Assembly: GCF_023656415.1 (NCBI RefSeq)
Contig: NZ_JAMOIL010000012.1
Location: forward strand, 62,001 to 126,000
Reading direction: 5' to 3'
Source of the DNA: Nocardioides bruguierae
Lineage (GTDB): Bacteria > Actinomycetota > Actinomycetes > Propionibacteriales > Nocardioidaceae
Length of the DNA: 64,000 nucleotides
The number at the start of each line of letters is the position of its first letter. Positions within the stretch are counted from its first letter, which is position 1. A model generated the notes under the pieces. The model did not search any database. It had not been told where the DNA came from and worked only from the letters and a program-made list of their open reading frames with translations. A program made the translations under genes and the position numbers. This document shows positions 36,110-44,509 of this stretch, one piece after another.

Positions 36110-36928
36110 GTGCGTAGCGTGGAGGTCGTGACCCTCGAGCCCCCCACGACCAGCAGCGCCGCCCCCGCCGTCCGCGGGCTCGTCGACGACGCCACCGCCT
36201 CCGCCGGCCTGCTCGGCGGCATCATCGCCACCCGCGCCGTGCCCGACACCGAGCTCCCGGGCGTCGCCGACGCCGCTCCCGGGCCGGGCGCGGACGCCAT
36301 GCCGCCGGTGCTCGTCGTGCTGACCGCGGGCGCCGGTCAGGTGGCCGGGCCCGCGCGCCTTGTCGACAAGCGCGGCATCGTCACCGCCGGCCTCCAGGTG
36401 GCCCTGCGCGACGAGGCCGACCCGGTCGGCAACGCCCGCCGGGTGGCCGCGGCCGTCGACGCCGCCCGGGGCGAGGGGCTGCTGCTCGACGCCGACGGCG
36501 AGGACCTGCCCGTCTGGGTCACGCTGCCGCCCACCGAGGCCACCCACGGCTGGCTGGCCGCGGCCGACGAGATCGCCATGAGCGACCTGCGGGTCGCCCT
36601 GCCCACGGACGCCGGGCTGCCGGCGTCCGTGCTGCCGGGCTGGATCGACGCCTGCCTCGACCGCGAGCTGCGGTTCCGCTGCACCGGCGGCCTGCCGGCC
36701 GCGCTGCCCGCCGAGGGCCGCCCCGGCTGGCTCTCCGTGCTGGCCGGCACCGCCGTGGCGTGGGACGGCGGGTCCGGCGACGAGGTCGCCGAGGCACTGA
36801 CCAGCACCGACGCCGACACCCTGCGCGGCGTCGACCTCGAGCGCGCGCGGCGTTGGTTCGTGTCCTTCACCAGCACCGCGCCCGCCGTCGTGGCGCAGGA
36901 CGCCGCGACGCTGGGCCTGCTGGGCTGA
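36110..36928 (+). CDS. Uncharacterised protein
   Basis: I do not recognise this protein with certainty. It has 272 residues, no signal peptide or membrane segment, and alternating strand/helix content (VLVVLTAGAGQVAG, TAGLQVALRDEADPVGNARRVAAAV in part, LPVWVTLP). This pattern suggests a beta/alpha barrel. GTG 36128 would remove six residues and has GGAGG close by; GTG 36110 starts two bases after the exporter stop. It probably belongs to the same transcript. Confidence 0.55.
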   Translation: MRSVEVVTLEPPTTSSAAPAVRGLVDDATASAGLLGGIIATRAVPDTELPGVADAAPGPGADAMPPVLVVLTAGAGQVAGPARLVDKRGIVTAGLQVALRDEADPVGNARRVAAAVDAARGEGLLLDADGEDLPVWVTLPPTEATHGWLAAADEIAMSDLRVALPTDAGLPASVLPGWIDACLDRELRFRCTGGLPAALPAEGRPGWLSVLAGTAVAWDGGSGDEVAEALTSTDADTLRGVDLERARRWFVSFTSTAPAVVAQDAATLGLLG

Positions 36929-36970
36929 CGCCGGGCCTCGAGGGCTGACGCCGGGTCTGCCCGGCTGACG
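36922..36970. repeat. 20-bp tandem repeat over a stop codon
   Basis: GGGCTGACGCCGGG repeats at 36922 and 36942 with a degenerate third copy at 36962. The first copy contains the TGA stop of the uncharacterised gene. Confidence 0.75.
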
Positions 36971-36971
36971 C

Positions 36972-38519
36972 TCAGCCCGCCCGAGCGGCCGACTGCTCCT
37001 CGAGCGCCGACCGTGCGGGCACACCGGTGATCTCCGGCCAGTGCGCGGCGGCGATCCGCTCCACCCGGGCGCGGGCCCGGGGCGTCATGAGCAGCACCGG
37101 GAACAGCACGGCGATGGTCATGGAGCCGAGCACGATCGCCGAGTAGGCACCGTGCAACGAGGAGTCCATCGGCGCGACGAGCCCCGCCACCACGCTGAGC
37201 GCCACGAGGCCGGTGGTGGAGACCCGCGAGAGCCGCAGGGTCGCCAGGAACGGTGGCAGCCACAGCAGGTACCAGAGGTGCACCACCGGGCTGAGCACGA
37301 CGGTGGCCCCCAGCACGAGGGCCGCGCTCGCGACGGCCGACGCCGGGTCGCCGGTCGGGCGGCGCAGCGCCACCCACGCCACGACCGCCAGGGTCAGCAC
37401 CGTCCCGACCTGGCGGACGAGGGTCAGGCCCGTGGCGTCGGCCCACTCGACGCCCAGCAGCCGCAGGCCGGTGCCGACCACCGCGTCCACGGCCCCGCCC
37501 ACCAGCGTGGTGAGCGAGAGCGGCGTGTTCACGCTGGCGGGCACCGACAGCTGCGCGACCCAGCCCGCGCCGGTGCCGAGCACGAGGCCCTGGAGCACCA
37601 GCAGCGTCAGCGACACCGCGGCGACCTGGACGAGCCGGCGCAGCCGCGCCACCAGCCGTGCGCCCGCGGGCAGGGAGACGAGGACGACGGCCACGCACAC
37701 GAGCCCGCCCGGGCCCTTGACCCCCGCGGCCAGCGAGCCCAGCACCGCGCCCCACACCCAGCCCGCGCGTCCGCGCTCCACGGTGACGACGAGCGCGGCC
37801 GCCATCAGCCCGGCCACCAGCAGGTCGTTGTGCAGCCCGCCCACGCCGTTCGCCAGCATCAGCGGCGAGCACAGGACGAGACCGGAGGCCAGCGCCGGGT
37901 TCAGCCGGCTCCACCGGGCCATCCGCGGCACCGCCCAGGCGAGCAGGACGAGCCCGACCAGCGCGAGCACGCGGTGGCCCATCACCAGCGCCCAGGGGCT
38001 CTCGGTCTGCCCCGCCAGGAGGTCGCCCCAGGCCAGTGGCACGGGGCCGTACGGGGTGGCCGTGCCCATCCAGCGGGGGTCGACGGCCTGGATGATCGGC
38101 CCCTCCATCACCCCGGGCCCGACCTCGTAGGGGTCCTGGCCCAGGTGCACGAGCATCCCCTGCGCGGCGTACGACCAGCCGTCGCGGGAGAACAGCGGGG
38201 GCGCCAGCAGCAGCGGCACGCTCCACAGCAGGGTCGCGGTGCGCACGAGCGAGAGCGCGTCGCCCGCCTCGTCCTCCTCGGCGACGGCGACGCTGCGGCA
38301 CAGCGAGAGCCACGCGCCGGCGAGCAGGCCCATGCCGACGAGCACCACGAGGACGCCCAGCAGGCGCCCGGGCATCGCCTCGCGCAGCGCCACCAGCGCC
38401 TGCACCTCCAGCAGCGGCGTGGAGCGCGGCAGCGTCGAGACCACCAGCCCGCCCAGCAGCACCAGCACGGAGCCGACGAGGCCGCGGGCCAGCAGCCGGG
38501 CCGGGAGGACAGGGACCAC
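36972..38519 (-). CDS. mptB: MptB-like polyprenol-phosphomannose mannosyltransferase
   Basis: GT-C fold membrane glycosyltransferase of 515 residues with about 12-14 helices. The first loop region holds SRDGWSYAAQGMLVHLGQDPYEVGP (given in part: YAAQGMLVHLGQDPYEVGP), typical of alpha-1,6-mannosyltransferases MptA/MptB that extend lipomannan from polyprenyl-phosphate mannose. GTG 38519 starts the frame. It stands alone between convergent and divergent neighbours. Acceptor identity is inferred from family only. Confidence 0.75.
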   Translation of the reverse strand: MVPVLPARLLARGLVGSVLVLLGGLVVSTLPRSTPLLEVQALVALREAMPGRLLGVLVVLVGMGLLAGAWLSLCRSVAVAEEDEAGDALSLVRTATLLWSVPLLLAPPLFSRDGWSYAAQGMLVHLGQDPYEVGPGVMEGPIIQAVDPRWMGTATPYGPVPLAWGDLLAGQTESPWALVMGHRVLALVGLVLLAWAVPRMARWSRLNPALASGLVLCSPLMLANGVGGLHNDLLVAGLMAAALVVTVERGRAGWVWGAVLGSLAAGVKGPGGLVCVAVVLVSLPAGARLVARLRRLVQVAAVSLTLLVLQGLVLGTGAGWVAQLSVPASVNTPLSLTTLVGGAVDAVVGTGLRLLGVEWADATGLTLVRQVGTVLTLAVVAWVALRRPTGDPASAVASAALVLGATVVLSPVVHLWYLLWLPPFLATLRLSRVSTTGLVALSVVAGLVAPMDSSLHGAYSAIVLGSMTIAVLFPVLLMTPRARARVERIAAAHWPEITGVPARSALEEQSAARAG

Positions 38520-38585
38520 GCGGCGACGCTAGGCAGGCCCGGTGGACGCGCGACCCCGCGCCGGTGACGGGGCGGTGAACGATCC

Positions 38586-39479
38586 TCAGCCGCCGTAGCG
38601 GGAGGTGACGAACGCGGCCAGCCGGTCGGCCAGGGCCGAGAGCCCGGCCTGCGCGGGGGCGCGGGAGTCCCAGGCCACGACGAGCCGGATGGTGAGCCGC
38701 CCGGCGTCGCCCGCGCCGGCGGGCAGCCGCACCGCCAGCGGCACGAGGTCGTGCCGGGCGTCGTCGGAGACCACCGCCACGCCGCGTCCGGCGGCCGCCA
38801 GGGCCTGGGCGATGGGCCCGCTCGCGGCCTCCAGGACGCCGGCGGGCGCCGGTGCGCCGGCGGCGGTCAGCGCGGCCTCGAGCGCCTCGCGGGAGGTGAA
38901 GGGCCGCGGGAGGAGCACGAGGCGGCGCTCCACCAGCTCGGACAGGGGCACCTGCACGCGGCCGGCCCACGGGTCGCCGGGGCGCACGTAGGCCCAGACC
39001 GGGAGCGTCGCGAGCGGCCGCCAACGCGCCGGGGCGGCGGGCGGGCGGGTGCCGATGGCGAGGTCGGCGCCGGCGGCGAGCATGTCGGCGGGCAGCCGGG
39101 AGTCCTCGGGGCGCACGTCGAGCACCGGGTCGTCCGCGCCCAGGGTGGCCACGAACGGGGAGACGACGTCGGTGAGGGTCACGTTCGGGGCGGCCACGAC
39201 CACCCGGTCGAGGCCGCCGCGGGCGTGCACGGCCGTCTGCTCCTCGACCCGGCCGGCCAGCGCGAGCAGCTCGCGCAGCGCGGGCAGGAGCGCGAGGCAG
39301 GCGCGGGTGGGCCGCAGCGGCCCGGACCCCCGCTCGAAGAGCGTGACGCCGAGGTCGGCCTCGAGCTGGCGCAGCTGGCGCGAGAGCGAGGGCTGGCTGA
39401 CGTGCACCGCCTCCGCGGCCGCGGAGACCCCGCCGGCGTCCACCACCGCCACGGCGTAGGCGACGTGCCGCAGCTCCAT
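38586..39479 (-). CDS. LysR-family regulator
   Basis: LysR-type regulator of 297 residues with the N-terminal HTH (AYAVAVVDAGGVSAAAEAVHVSQPSLSRQ, shown in part: AAAEAVHVSQPSLSRQ) and a C-terminal effector domain. ATG 39479 is the canonical MELRH start. Divergent transcription from gabT with a dyad in between indicates control of GABA degradation and of itself. Confidence 0.85.
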   Translation of the reverse strand: MELRHVAYAVAVVDAGGVSAAAEAVHVSQPSLSRQLRQLEADLGVTLFERGSGPLRPTRACLALLPALRELLALAGRVEEQTAVHARGGLDRVVVAAPNVTLTDVVSPFVATLGADDPVLDVRPEDSRLPADMLAAGADLAIGTRPPAAPARWRPLATLPVWAYVRPGDPWAGRVQVPLSELVERRLVLLPRPFTSREALEAALTAAGAPAPAGVLEAASGPIAQALAAAGRGVAVVSDDARHDLVPLAVRLPAGAGDAGRLTIRLVVAWDSRAPAQAGLSALADRLAAFVTSRYGG

Positions 39480-39494
39480 CCGACCTCCTCGCGC

Positions 39495-39511
39495 CATGCC
39501 CGAGAGGCATG
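39495..39511. promoter_or_regulatory. Dyad between lysR and gabT
   Basis: The perfect inverted repeat CATGCC-CGAGA-GGCATG lies 16 bases upstream of the LysR start and about 90 bases before gabT. Its position suits an autoregulatory LysR recognition site. Confidence 0.45.
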
Positions 39512-39598
39512 ACGTGCCGCCAGCATAGGTCTTGGACGCGCATAGTGCCGCGGGACCACGATGGACGGGAGCCACCACCGACCTCCAGGAGCCACCCC

Positions 39599-40951
39599 AT
39601 GACCACCACGCCGACCGCCCCCGCCCCGACCGTCAACGGCGTCCCGCAGGAGCGGAAGGTCGTGACCGCGATCCCCGGTCCGCGCTCGGTGGAGCTGGCC
39701 GCCCGCAAGTCCGACGCCGTGGCCGCGGCCGTCGGCACGACGATGCCGGTCTACGCGACCCAGGCCGCCGGCGGCGTGGTCGTGGACGTGGACGGCAACC
39801 ACCTCGTCGACCTCGGCTCCGGCATCGCCGTGACCACCGTCGGCGTGAGCGACCCGCGCGTGGTCGCGGCCGTGCAGGCCCAGGCCGCCGCGTTCACCCA
39901 CACCTGCTTCATGGTGACCCCCTACGAGGGCTACGTGGCCGTGGCCGAGCGGCTCAACGCCCTGGCCCCCGGCGACTTCGCCAAGCGCTCCGCGCTGTTC
40001 AACTCCGGCGCCGAGGCCGTGGAGAACGCGGTGAAGGTCGCGCGCTCCTACACCGGCAAGGACGCGGTCGTCGTCTTCGACCACGCCTACCACGGCCGCA
40101 CCAACCTCACGATGGCGATGACCGCCAAGAACATGCCCTACAAGCACGGCTTCGGGCCGTTCGCGGGCGAGGTCTACCGCGCGCCCCTCTCCTACCCCTA
40201 CCGCGACGGCCTGAGCGGGGACGAGGCGGCCACGCGCGCGATCTCGATGATCGAGTCGCAGGTCGGCGCCGCCAACCTGGCGTGCGTCGTGATCGAGCCG
40301 ATCCAGGGCGAGGGCGGCTTCATCGAGCCGGCCGCCGGGTTCCTCCCGGCGCTGCAGGCCTGGTGCCGCGCCAACGGCGTCGTCTTCGTCGCCGACGAGG
40401 TGCAGACCGGGTTCGCCCGCACCGGCCACTACTTCGCCAGCGAGGCCGAGGGCCTCGAGCCCGACCTGCTGGTGACGGCCAAGGGCATCGCGGGCGGCAT
40501 GCCGCTCTCCGCCCTCACCGGCCGGGCCGAGATCATGGACGCCGCGCACGCCGGCGGCCTCGGCGGCACCTACGGCGGCAACCCGGTCGCCTGCGCCGCG
40601 GCGCTCGCGGTCATGGACGCGATCGAGGCCGACGGCCTGGTCGCGCGAGCCCGGGAGATCGGCGACCTGCTCGGTGGCCGGCTGCGCGACCTCGCCGCCC
40701 GCGACGCACGCGTCGGCCAGGTGCGCGGGCGCGGCGCGATGATCGCCGTCGAGCTGGTCGAGGCGGGCACCACGAACCCGGACGCTGCCCTGGCCAAGGC
40801 CGTCGCCGCCGCCGCGCACGCCGAGGGCGTCGTCGTCCTCACCTGCGGCACCTACGGCAACGTGCTGCGCTTCCTGCCGCCGCTGGCGATCAGCGACGCG
40901 CTGCTCACCGACGCCGTCGACGTCCTCGAGCGCGCCTTCGCCGGCGCCTGA
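39599..40951 (+). CDS. gabT: 4-aminobutyrate--2-oxoglutarate transaminase
   Basis: Class III PLP aminotransferase that converts GABA to succinate semialdehyde. The 450-residue product shows NSGAEAVENAVKVAR, DHAYHGRTNLTM, EPIQGEGGFI, VADEVQTGFARTG and the PLP lysine in VTAKGIAGGMPLSA. ATG 39599 follows AGGAG at seven bases. It heads a two-gene operon with gabD, 51 bases apart. Confidence 0.92.
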   Translation: MTTTPTAPAPTVNGVPQERKVVTAIPGPRSVELAARKSDAVAAAVGTTMPVYATQAAGGVVVDVDGNHLVDLGSGIAVTTVGVSDPRVVAAVQAQAAAFTHTCFMVTPYEGYVAVAERLNALAPGDFAKRSALFNSGAEAVENAVKVARSYTGKDAVVVFDHAYHGRTNLTMAMTAKNMPYKHGFGPFAGEVYRAPLSYPYRDGLSGDEAATRAISMIESQVGAANLACVVIEPIQGEGGFIEPAAGFLPALQAWCRANGVVFVADEVQTGFARTGHYFASEAEGLEPDLLVTAKGIAGGMPLSALTGRAEIMDAAHAGGLGGTYGGNPVACAAALAVMDAIEADGLVARAREIGDLLGGRLRDLAARDARVGQVRGRGAMIAVELVEAGTTNPDAALAKAVAAAAHAEGVVVLTCGTYGNVLRFLPPLAISDALLTDAVDVLERAFAGA

Positions 40952-41002
40952 GACGCCCGACCGGACCTTCCGCCACCCCTCCGCACAGAGCAGGCTGACC
41001 CC

Positions 41003-42382
41003 ATGAGCACCTTCCCCGTCGAGAACCCGGCCACCCGCGAGGTCATCGGGCACGTGCCCGACCACGGCCCCGAGGAGGCACGCGCCGCCGTCGACCGGGC
41101 CCACGCGGCCTTCGGCGAGTGGTCGCGCACGACGCCGCGGCACCGCTCCGACGTCCTGCGCAAGGCCTTCGAGCTGATGCTGCGCGACAAGGACCGCCTC
41201 GCCGAGATGATGGCGGCCGAGAACGGCAAGTCGCTCTCGGACGCGGCCGGCGAGGTCGTCTACGCCGCCGAGTTCTTCCGCTGGTTCTCCGAGGAGGCGG
41301 TGCGGCCCGGCGGCGACTACGGCGAGTCCCCCGCCGGCGGCACCCGCACGATCGTGACCCACCGCCCGGTCGGCGTGGCCGCGCTCGTGACCCCGTGGAA
41401 CTTCCCCGCGGCCATGGCCACCCGCAAGATCGGCCCCGCCCTGGCGGCCGGCTGCACCTGCGTCCTCAAGCCCGCCGCGGAGACCCCGTTCACGGCCATC
41501 GCGGTCAAGGAGCTGCTGGTCGAGGCCGGCATGCCCGAGGACGCGGTGCAGATCGTCACCACCACCGACGCGGGCTCCGCGGTCTCCACGTGGCTGGAGG
41601 ACGAGCGGGTCCGCAAGATCAGCTTCACCGGCTCCACCCGGGTCGGTCAGCTGCTGCTGGGCCAGGCCGCCGAGCGCGTCGTCAACGCGTCCATGGAGCT
41701 CGGCGGCAACGCCCCGCTCGTGGTCACGCAGGACGCCGACCTGGACGAGGCCGTCACGGGCGCGATGCTCGCCAAGTTCCGCAACGGCGGCCAGGCCTGC
41801 ACCGCGGCCAACCGGTTCTACGTGCACGCCGACGTGGCCGAGGAGTTCACCGCCAAGTTCGTCGAGGCGGTCTCGCAGCTGAAGGTCGCCCCGGCGGCCG
41901 AGGGCGGCGACATCGGCCCGCTGATCACCGCCGCCGCGGTGGAGAAGGTGACCAAGGCCGTCGACGGGGCGATCGCGGACGGCGCGACCGTCGCCTACCG
42001 CGCCGAGGTGCCCACCGGCGAGGGCCACTGGTACCCGGCCACGGTGCTCACCGGGGTCGACCAGCACGCCGCCGTCCTGGCCGAGGAGATCTTCGGCCCC
42101 GTCGCGCCCATCACCACCTGGACGAGCGACGAGGAGGTGCTCGCGCTGGTCAACGGCACCGAGTACGGCCTCGCCTCGTACCTGTTCTGCGGCGACCTCA
42201 AGCGTGCGCTGCAGCTGGCCGAGCGGGTCGAGGCCGGGATGGTCGGCATCAACCGCGGCCTGGTCTCCGACCCCTCCGCCCCCTTCGGCGGCGTCAAGCA
42301 GTCCGGCCTCGGCCGCGAGGGCGCCCGCGAGGGCCTGCTGGAGTTCACCGAGCCCCAGTACTTCTCCGTCGCCTGGTCCTGA
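41003..42382 (+). CDS. gabD: NAD(P)-dependent succinate-semialdehyde dehydrogenase
   Basis: Aldehyde dehydrogenase that oxidises succinate semialdehyde to succinate, completing the GABA shunt begun by GabT. The 459-residue protein has the cofactor motif FTGSTRVGQLL, the catalytic Glu in MELGGNAPLV and the catalytic Cys in GGQACTAANRF. GVKQSGLGREG near the C-terminus is characteristic of the family. Confidence 0.92.
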   Translation: MSTFPVENPATREVIGHVPDHGPEEARAAVDRAHAAFGEWSRTTPRHRSDVLRKAFELMLRDKDRLAEMMAAENGKSLSDAAGEVVYAAEFFRWFSEEAVRPGGDYGESPAGGTRTIVTHRPVGVAALVTPWNFPAAMATRKIGPALAAGCTCVLKPAAETPFTAIAVKELLVEAGMPEDAVQIVTTTDAGSAVSTWLEDERVRKISFTGSTRVGQLLLGQAAERVVNASMELGGNAPLVVTQDADLDEAVTGAMLAKFRNGGQACTAANRFYVHADVAEEFTAKFVEAVSQLKVAPAAEGGDIGPLITAAAVEKVTKAVDGAIADGATVAYRAEVPTGEGHWYPATVLTGVDQHAAVLAEEIFGPVAPITTWTSDEEVLALVNGTEYGLASYLFCGDLKRALQLAERVEAGMVGINRGLVSDPSAPFGGVKQSGLGREGAREGLLEFTEPQYFSVAWS

Positions 42383-42414
42383 CCCACGTCCCTGCCCCAC
42401 CCCTGCCACCGCCG

Positions 42415-42439
42415 AGTCGGCAGTAACTTGCTGCCGACT
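42415..42439. terminator. Hairpin after gabD
   Basis: A 9-bp perfect stem AGTCGGCAG/CTGCCGACT with a seven-base loop starts 32 bases after the gabD stop, between convergent genes. The arm matches that of the element at 29290-29350. Confidence 0.7.
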
Positions 42440-42446
42440 GGGCTTG

Positions 42447-42479
42447 GTCAGGGGCGGGTCAGGGGCGGGTCAGGAGCGG
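42447..42479. repeat. 11-bp tandem repeat at transporter 3' end
   Basis: GTCAGGGGCGG occurs three times in tandem (the third copy has one change). The middle copy contains the TDT transporter stop codon. Confidence 0.85.
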
Positions 42480-43634
42480 GACGACGGCCCGCAGCGAGGC
42501 GACGGAGCACAGCGTCCAGGTGCAGACCAGGGTCGCGAGCGCCAGCCAGCCGTAGGCGGTCACGACCGACCCGACCGCGCCACCTCCGGCGCCGGTCAGC
42601 GCCGCACCGAGCAGGTGCGAGCCGAGGGCGAGGGTGCCGATCGGGAAGGTGAGGGCCCACCAGCCGGGGGTGAACGGCATCCGGCCGAGGAACCCGCGCG
42701 CGGTCACGAGCGCCGCCCAGACCACGAGGGGCAGCCCGAGCGCGAGCACGACGAGGCCGTAGCCGTCCGCCACCCGCTGTGCCTCGAGCGCGGCCGGCGC
42801 GGTGAGGAACCGGCCGGACTGCGCGGCGATCACCTGCGCGGCGGCCGTGGACTGCCCCACGATGCCGAGCGGGATCCAGGCCGCGGCGGAGGCCGCCGGC
42901 GGCAGCGGGGCGACCCGCCAGTGGTGGGCGTAGGCGACGCCGAAGACGACGAGGCCGAGGGCCAGCGCCAGGGCGAAGCAGGCCGCCGCCGCGAGCAGCA
43001 GCAGGAACTGCCCGCCGGCCCCGGGCACGTGCGGCACCAGCAACGCCCCGGTCGTCGCCGAGACCATCGGCGGCACGATCGGCAGCCCCCACACCGGCGT
43101 CGGCACGAGGGCCGTCTGCCGCACCAGCACCGCGCCGAACCCGAGCGCGGTGGCCACGCCGAGCAGCGTGCCGAGGGTCCACAGCACCGCGTCCACGACC
43201 ACGGCCGCGGTGCCTGCCGCCGGCGCCAGCACCGGCAGCACGGTGAGCGTGGCGGCACCCACGGCGAGCAGCCCCATCGAGACCGTGCCCCACAGCGGCA
43301 GCACGGCCGGGTCCCGCACGGTCGCGACGAACGCGCCCGGGTGCCGCACGGAGCGGACGGCGAACCCACCGACGAGCACCGTCAGCACCAGCCAGCCGGC
43401 CACCATCATCGGTACCGCCAGCGTGGTGAGCACCCCGCCGACGTCCGTGCCGCCGAGGCTGCCCCCGGCCCCGTAGGTGCCGAGCAGGGTGGCCAGGATG
43501 CCCGTGCCCATGGACGCGGGGAACCAGGCGGGCCCGACGGGCGGCAGCGGCAGGCGGGCCGGGCGCGGGCGGGGCGCGTCGGCCGACGGCGGGACGGGTC
43601 CGCGGTGGTGCAGGGGGGCGGCGGTGCTGGACAT
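42459..43634 (-). CDS. TDT/SLAC1-family membrane transporter
   Basis: Membrane protein of 391 residues with about ten helices in the tellurite-resistance/dicarboxylate transporter (TehA, SLAC1) family. The start of the core, VGPAWFPASMGTGILATLLG, and the later LPIVPPMVSATTGALLVP are typical. Members carry sulfite, malate or anions such as chloride. ATG 43634 is chosen over a frame extension of ten residues. Its C-terminus ends within the 11-bp repeat array. Confidence 0.8.
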   Translation of the reverse strand: MSSTAAPLHHRGPVPPSADAPRPRPARLPLPPVGPAWFPASMGTGILATLLGTYGAGGSLGGTDVGGVLTTLAVPMMVAGWLVLTVLVGGFAVRSVRHPGAFVATVRDPAVLPLWGTVSMGLLAVGAATLTVLPVLAPAAGTAAVVVDAVLWTLGTLLGVATALGFGAVLVRQTALVPTPVWGLPIVPPMVSATTGALLVPHVPGAGGQFLLLLAAAACFALALALGLVVFGVAYAHHWRVAPLPPAASAAAWIPLGIVGQSTAAAQVIAAQSGRFLTAPAALEAQRVADGYGLVVLALGLPLVVWAALVTARGFLGRMPFTPGWWALTFPIGTLALGSHLLGAALTGAGGGAVGSVVTAYGWLALATLVCTWTLCSVASLRAVVPLLTRP

Positions 43635-43740
43635 GCCTCCAGGCTGCTCCCGGCCGCGGGCCACCAGAAGTACCCGTTTCCCGCCGACTCCACAGGCATC
43701 GCCTGTGGGTCGGCCAGGCGGACGTGGCAGGGTCGGCGTC

Positions 43741-44349
43741 GTGTTCTACACCCCGGACTCCCGCGACCGCGGCCGCCTGCCGCACGACCCGTTCAAGGCG
43801 ATCGTCGCCCCGCGCCCCATCGGCTGGATCGGCACCCGCAGCGCCACGGGCGCCGACAACCTCGCGCCCTACAGCTTCTTCAACGGCGTCAACCACGCCC
43901 CGCCGATGGTCATGTTCAGCTCGACGGGCATGAAGGACTCCGCGACCAACGCGCTGGACACCCGCGTCTTCACCTGGAGCCTGGCCACCGAGGCGCTGGC
44001 CGAGCAGATGAACGCCTCCTGCGCACCGCTGCCGCACGGCACCAGCGAGTTCGAGGCCGTCGGGATCGAGGCGGCCCAGGGCCGGGTCGTCGACGCGCCG
44101 TTCGTCGCCGCCAGCCCCGCCGCGCTGGAGTGCGTCGTCGTGCACGACGCCCGGCTGCGCGACACGGACGGCGCCGAGTGCGACCAGTGGCTGGTGGTCG
44201 GCCAGGTCGTCGGCGTCCACCTCGACGAGGGCCACCTGACCTCCGACGGCCGCTTCGACACCCGCCGGGCGCGGCCGCTGATGCGCGCGGGCTACCTCGA
44301 CGAGTACCTCGTGGCCGACACCGAGCTGCGGATGAGCCGGCCGCACTGA
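43741..44349 (+). CDS. Flavin-reductase-like FMN-binding protein
   Basis: Split-barrel FMN protein of 202 residues (DIM6/NTAB type). The conserved core is DPFKAIVAPRPIGWIGTRS (about 15-33), APYSFFNGVNHAPPMVMF and the later ECVVVHDARL. Relatives reduce flavin with NAD(P)H for partner monooxygenases or act as small flavin oxidoreductases. GTG 43741 starts it. It lies just upstream of a SoxR-type promoter but is transcribed before it, so it is probably a separate unit. Confidence 0.8.
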   Translation: MFYTPDSRDRGRLPHDPFKAIVAPRPIGWIGTRSATGADNLAPYSFFNGVNHAPPMVMFSSTGMKDSATNALDTRVFTWSLATEALAEQMNASCAPLPHGTSEFEAVGIEAAQGRVVDAPFVAASPAALECVVVHDARLRDTDGAECDQWLVVGQVVGVHLDEGHLTSDGRFDTRRARPLMRAGYLDEYLVADTELRMSRPH

Positions 44350-44381
44350 GGCCTCCGGGCGAGGACCACCCGACGGACACC

Positions 44382-44412
44382 TTGACCTCGAGCGAGGTCG
44401 AGGTCCTACCGT
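44382..44412 (+). promoter_or_regulatory. SoxR-type promoter of flavin reductase-soxR
   Basis: -35 TTGACC (44382-44387) and -10 TACCGT (44407-44412) are separated by 19 bases, the overlong spacer of MerR-family activated promoters. The spacer carries CCTCGAG-CGAG-GTCGAGG (44386-44403), the 7-4-7 geometry of the known SoxR box. It precedes an operon that ends in soxR itself. Confidence 0.8.
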
Positions 44413-44455
44413 GCGAGAGCACCCCCGCACCCTGAACCGCCCCTGGAGGACCCTC

Positions 44456-44509
44456 ATGCCGCGCCCCGCCGCACCCCACGCCACGACCCGTCGGGAGGTG
44501 GTCCGGTGA
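44456..44509 (+). CDS. 17-residue leader ORF before flavin reductase
   Basis: A short ORF of 17 codons starts at ATG 44456 with a strong GGAGG six bases upstream. It encodes MPRPAAPHATTRREVVR and stops at a TGA that overlaps the next start (GTGA). It lies in the 5' region of the SoxR-driven transcript. The strong site and exact coupling support translation; a role as leader peptide is inference, and the ATG could be accidental. Confidence 0.5.
   Translation: MPRPAAPHATTRREVVR

Noticed and set aside
36337..42409. Long minus-strand frames opposite gabT, gabD and LysR regions
   Set aside because: Low-complexity translations without family motifs; the plus-strand aminotransferase and dehydrogenase are unambiguous.
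43741..44349. First flavin-reductase-like gene as a SoxR target
   Set aside because: It ends before the SoxR box and that promoter points away from it; no similar box lies before its own start.
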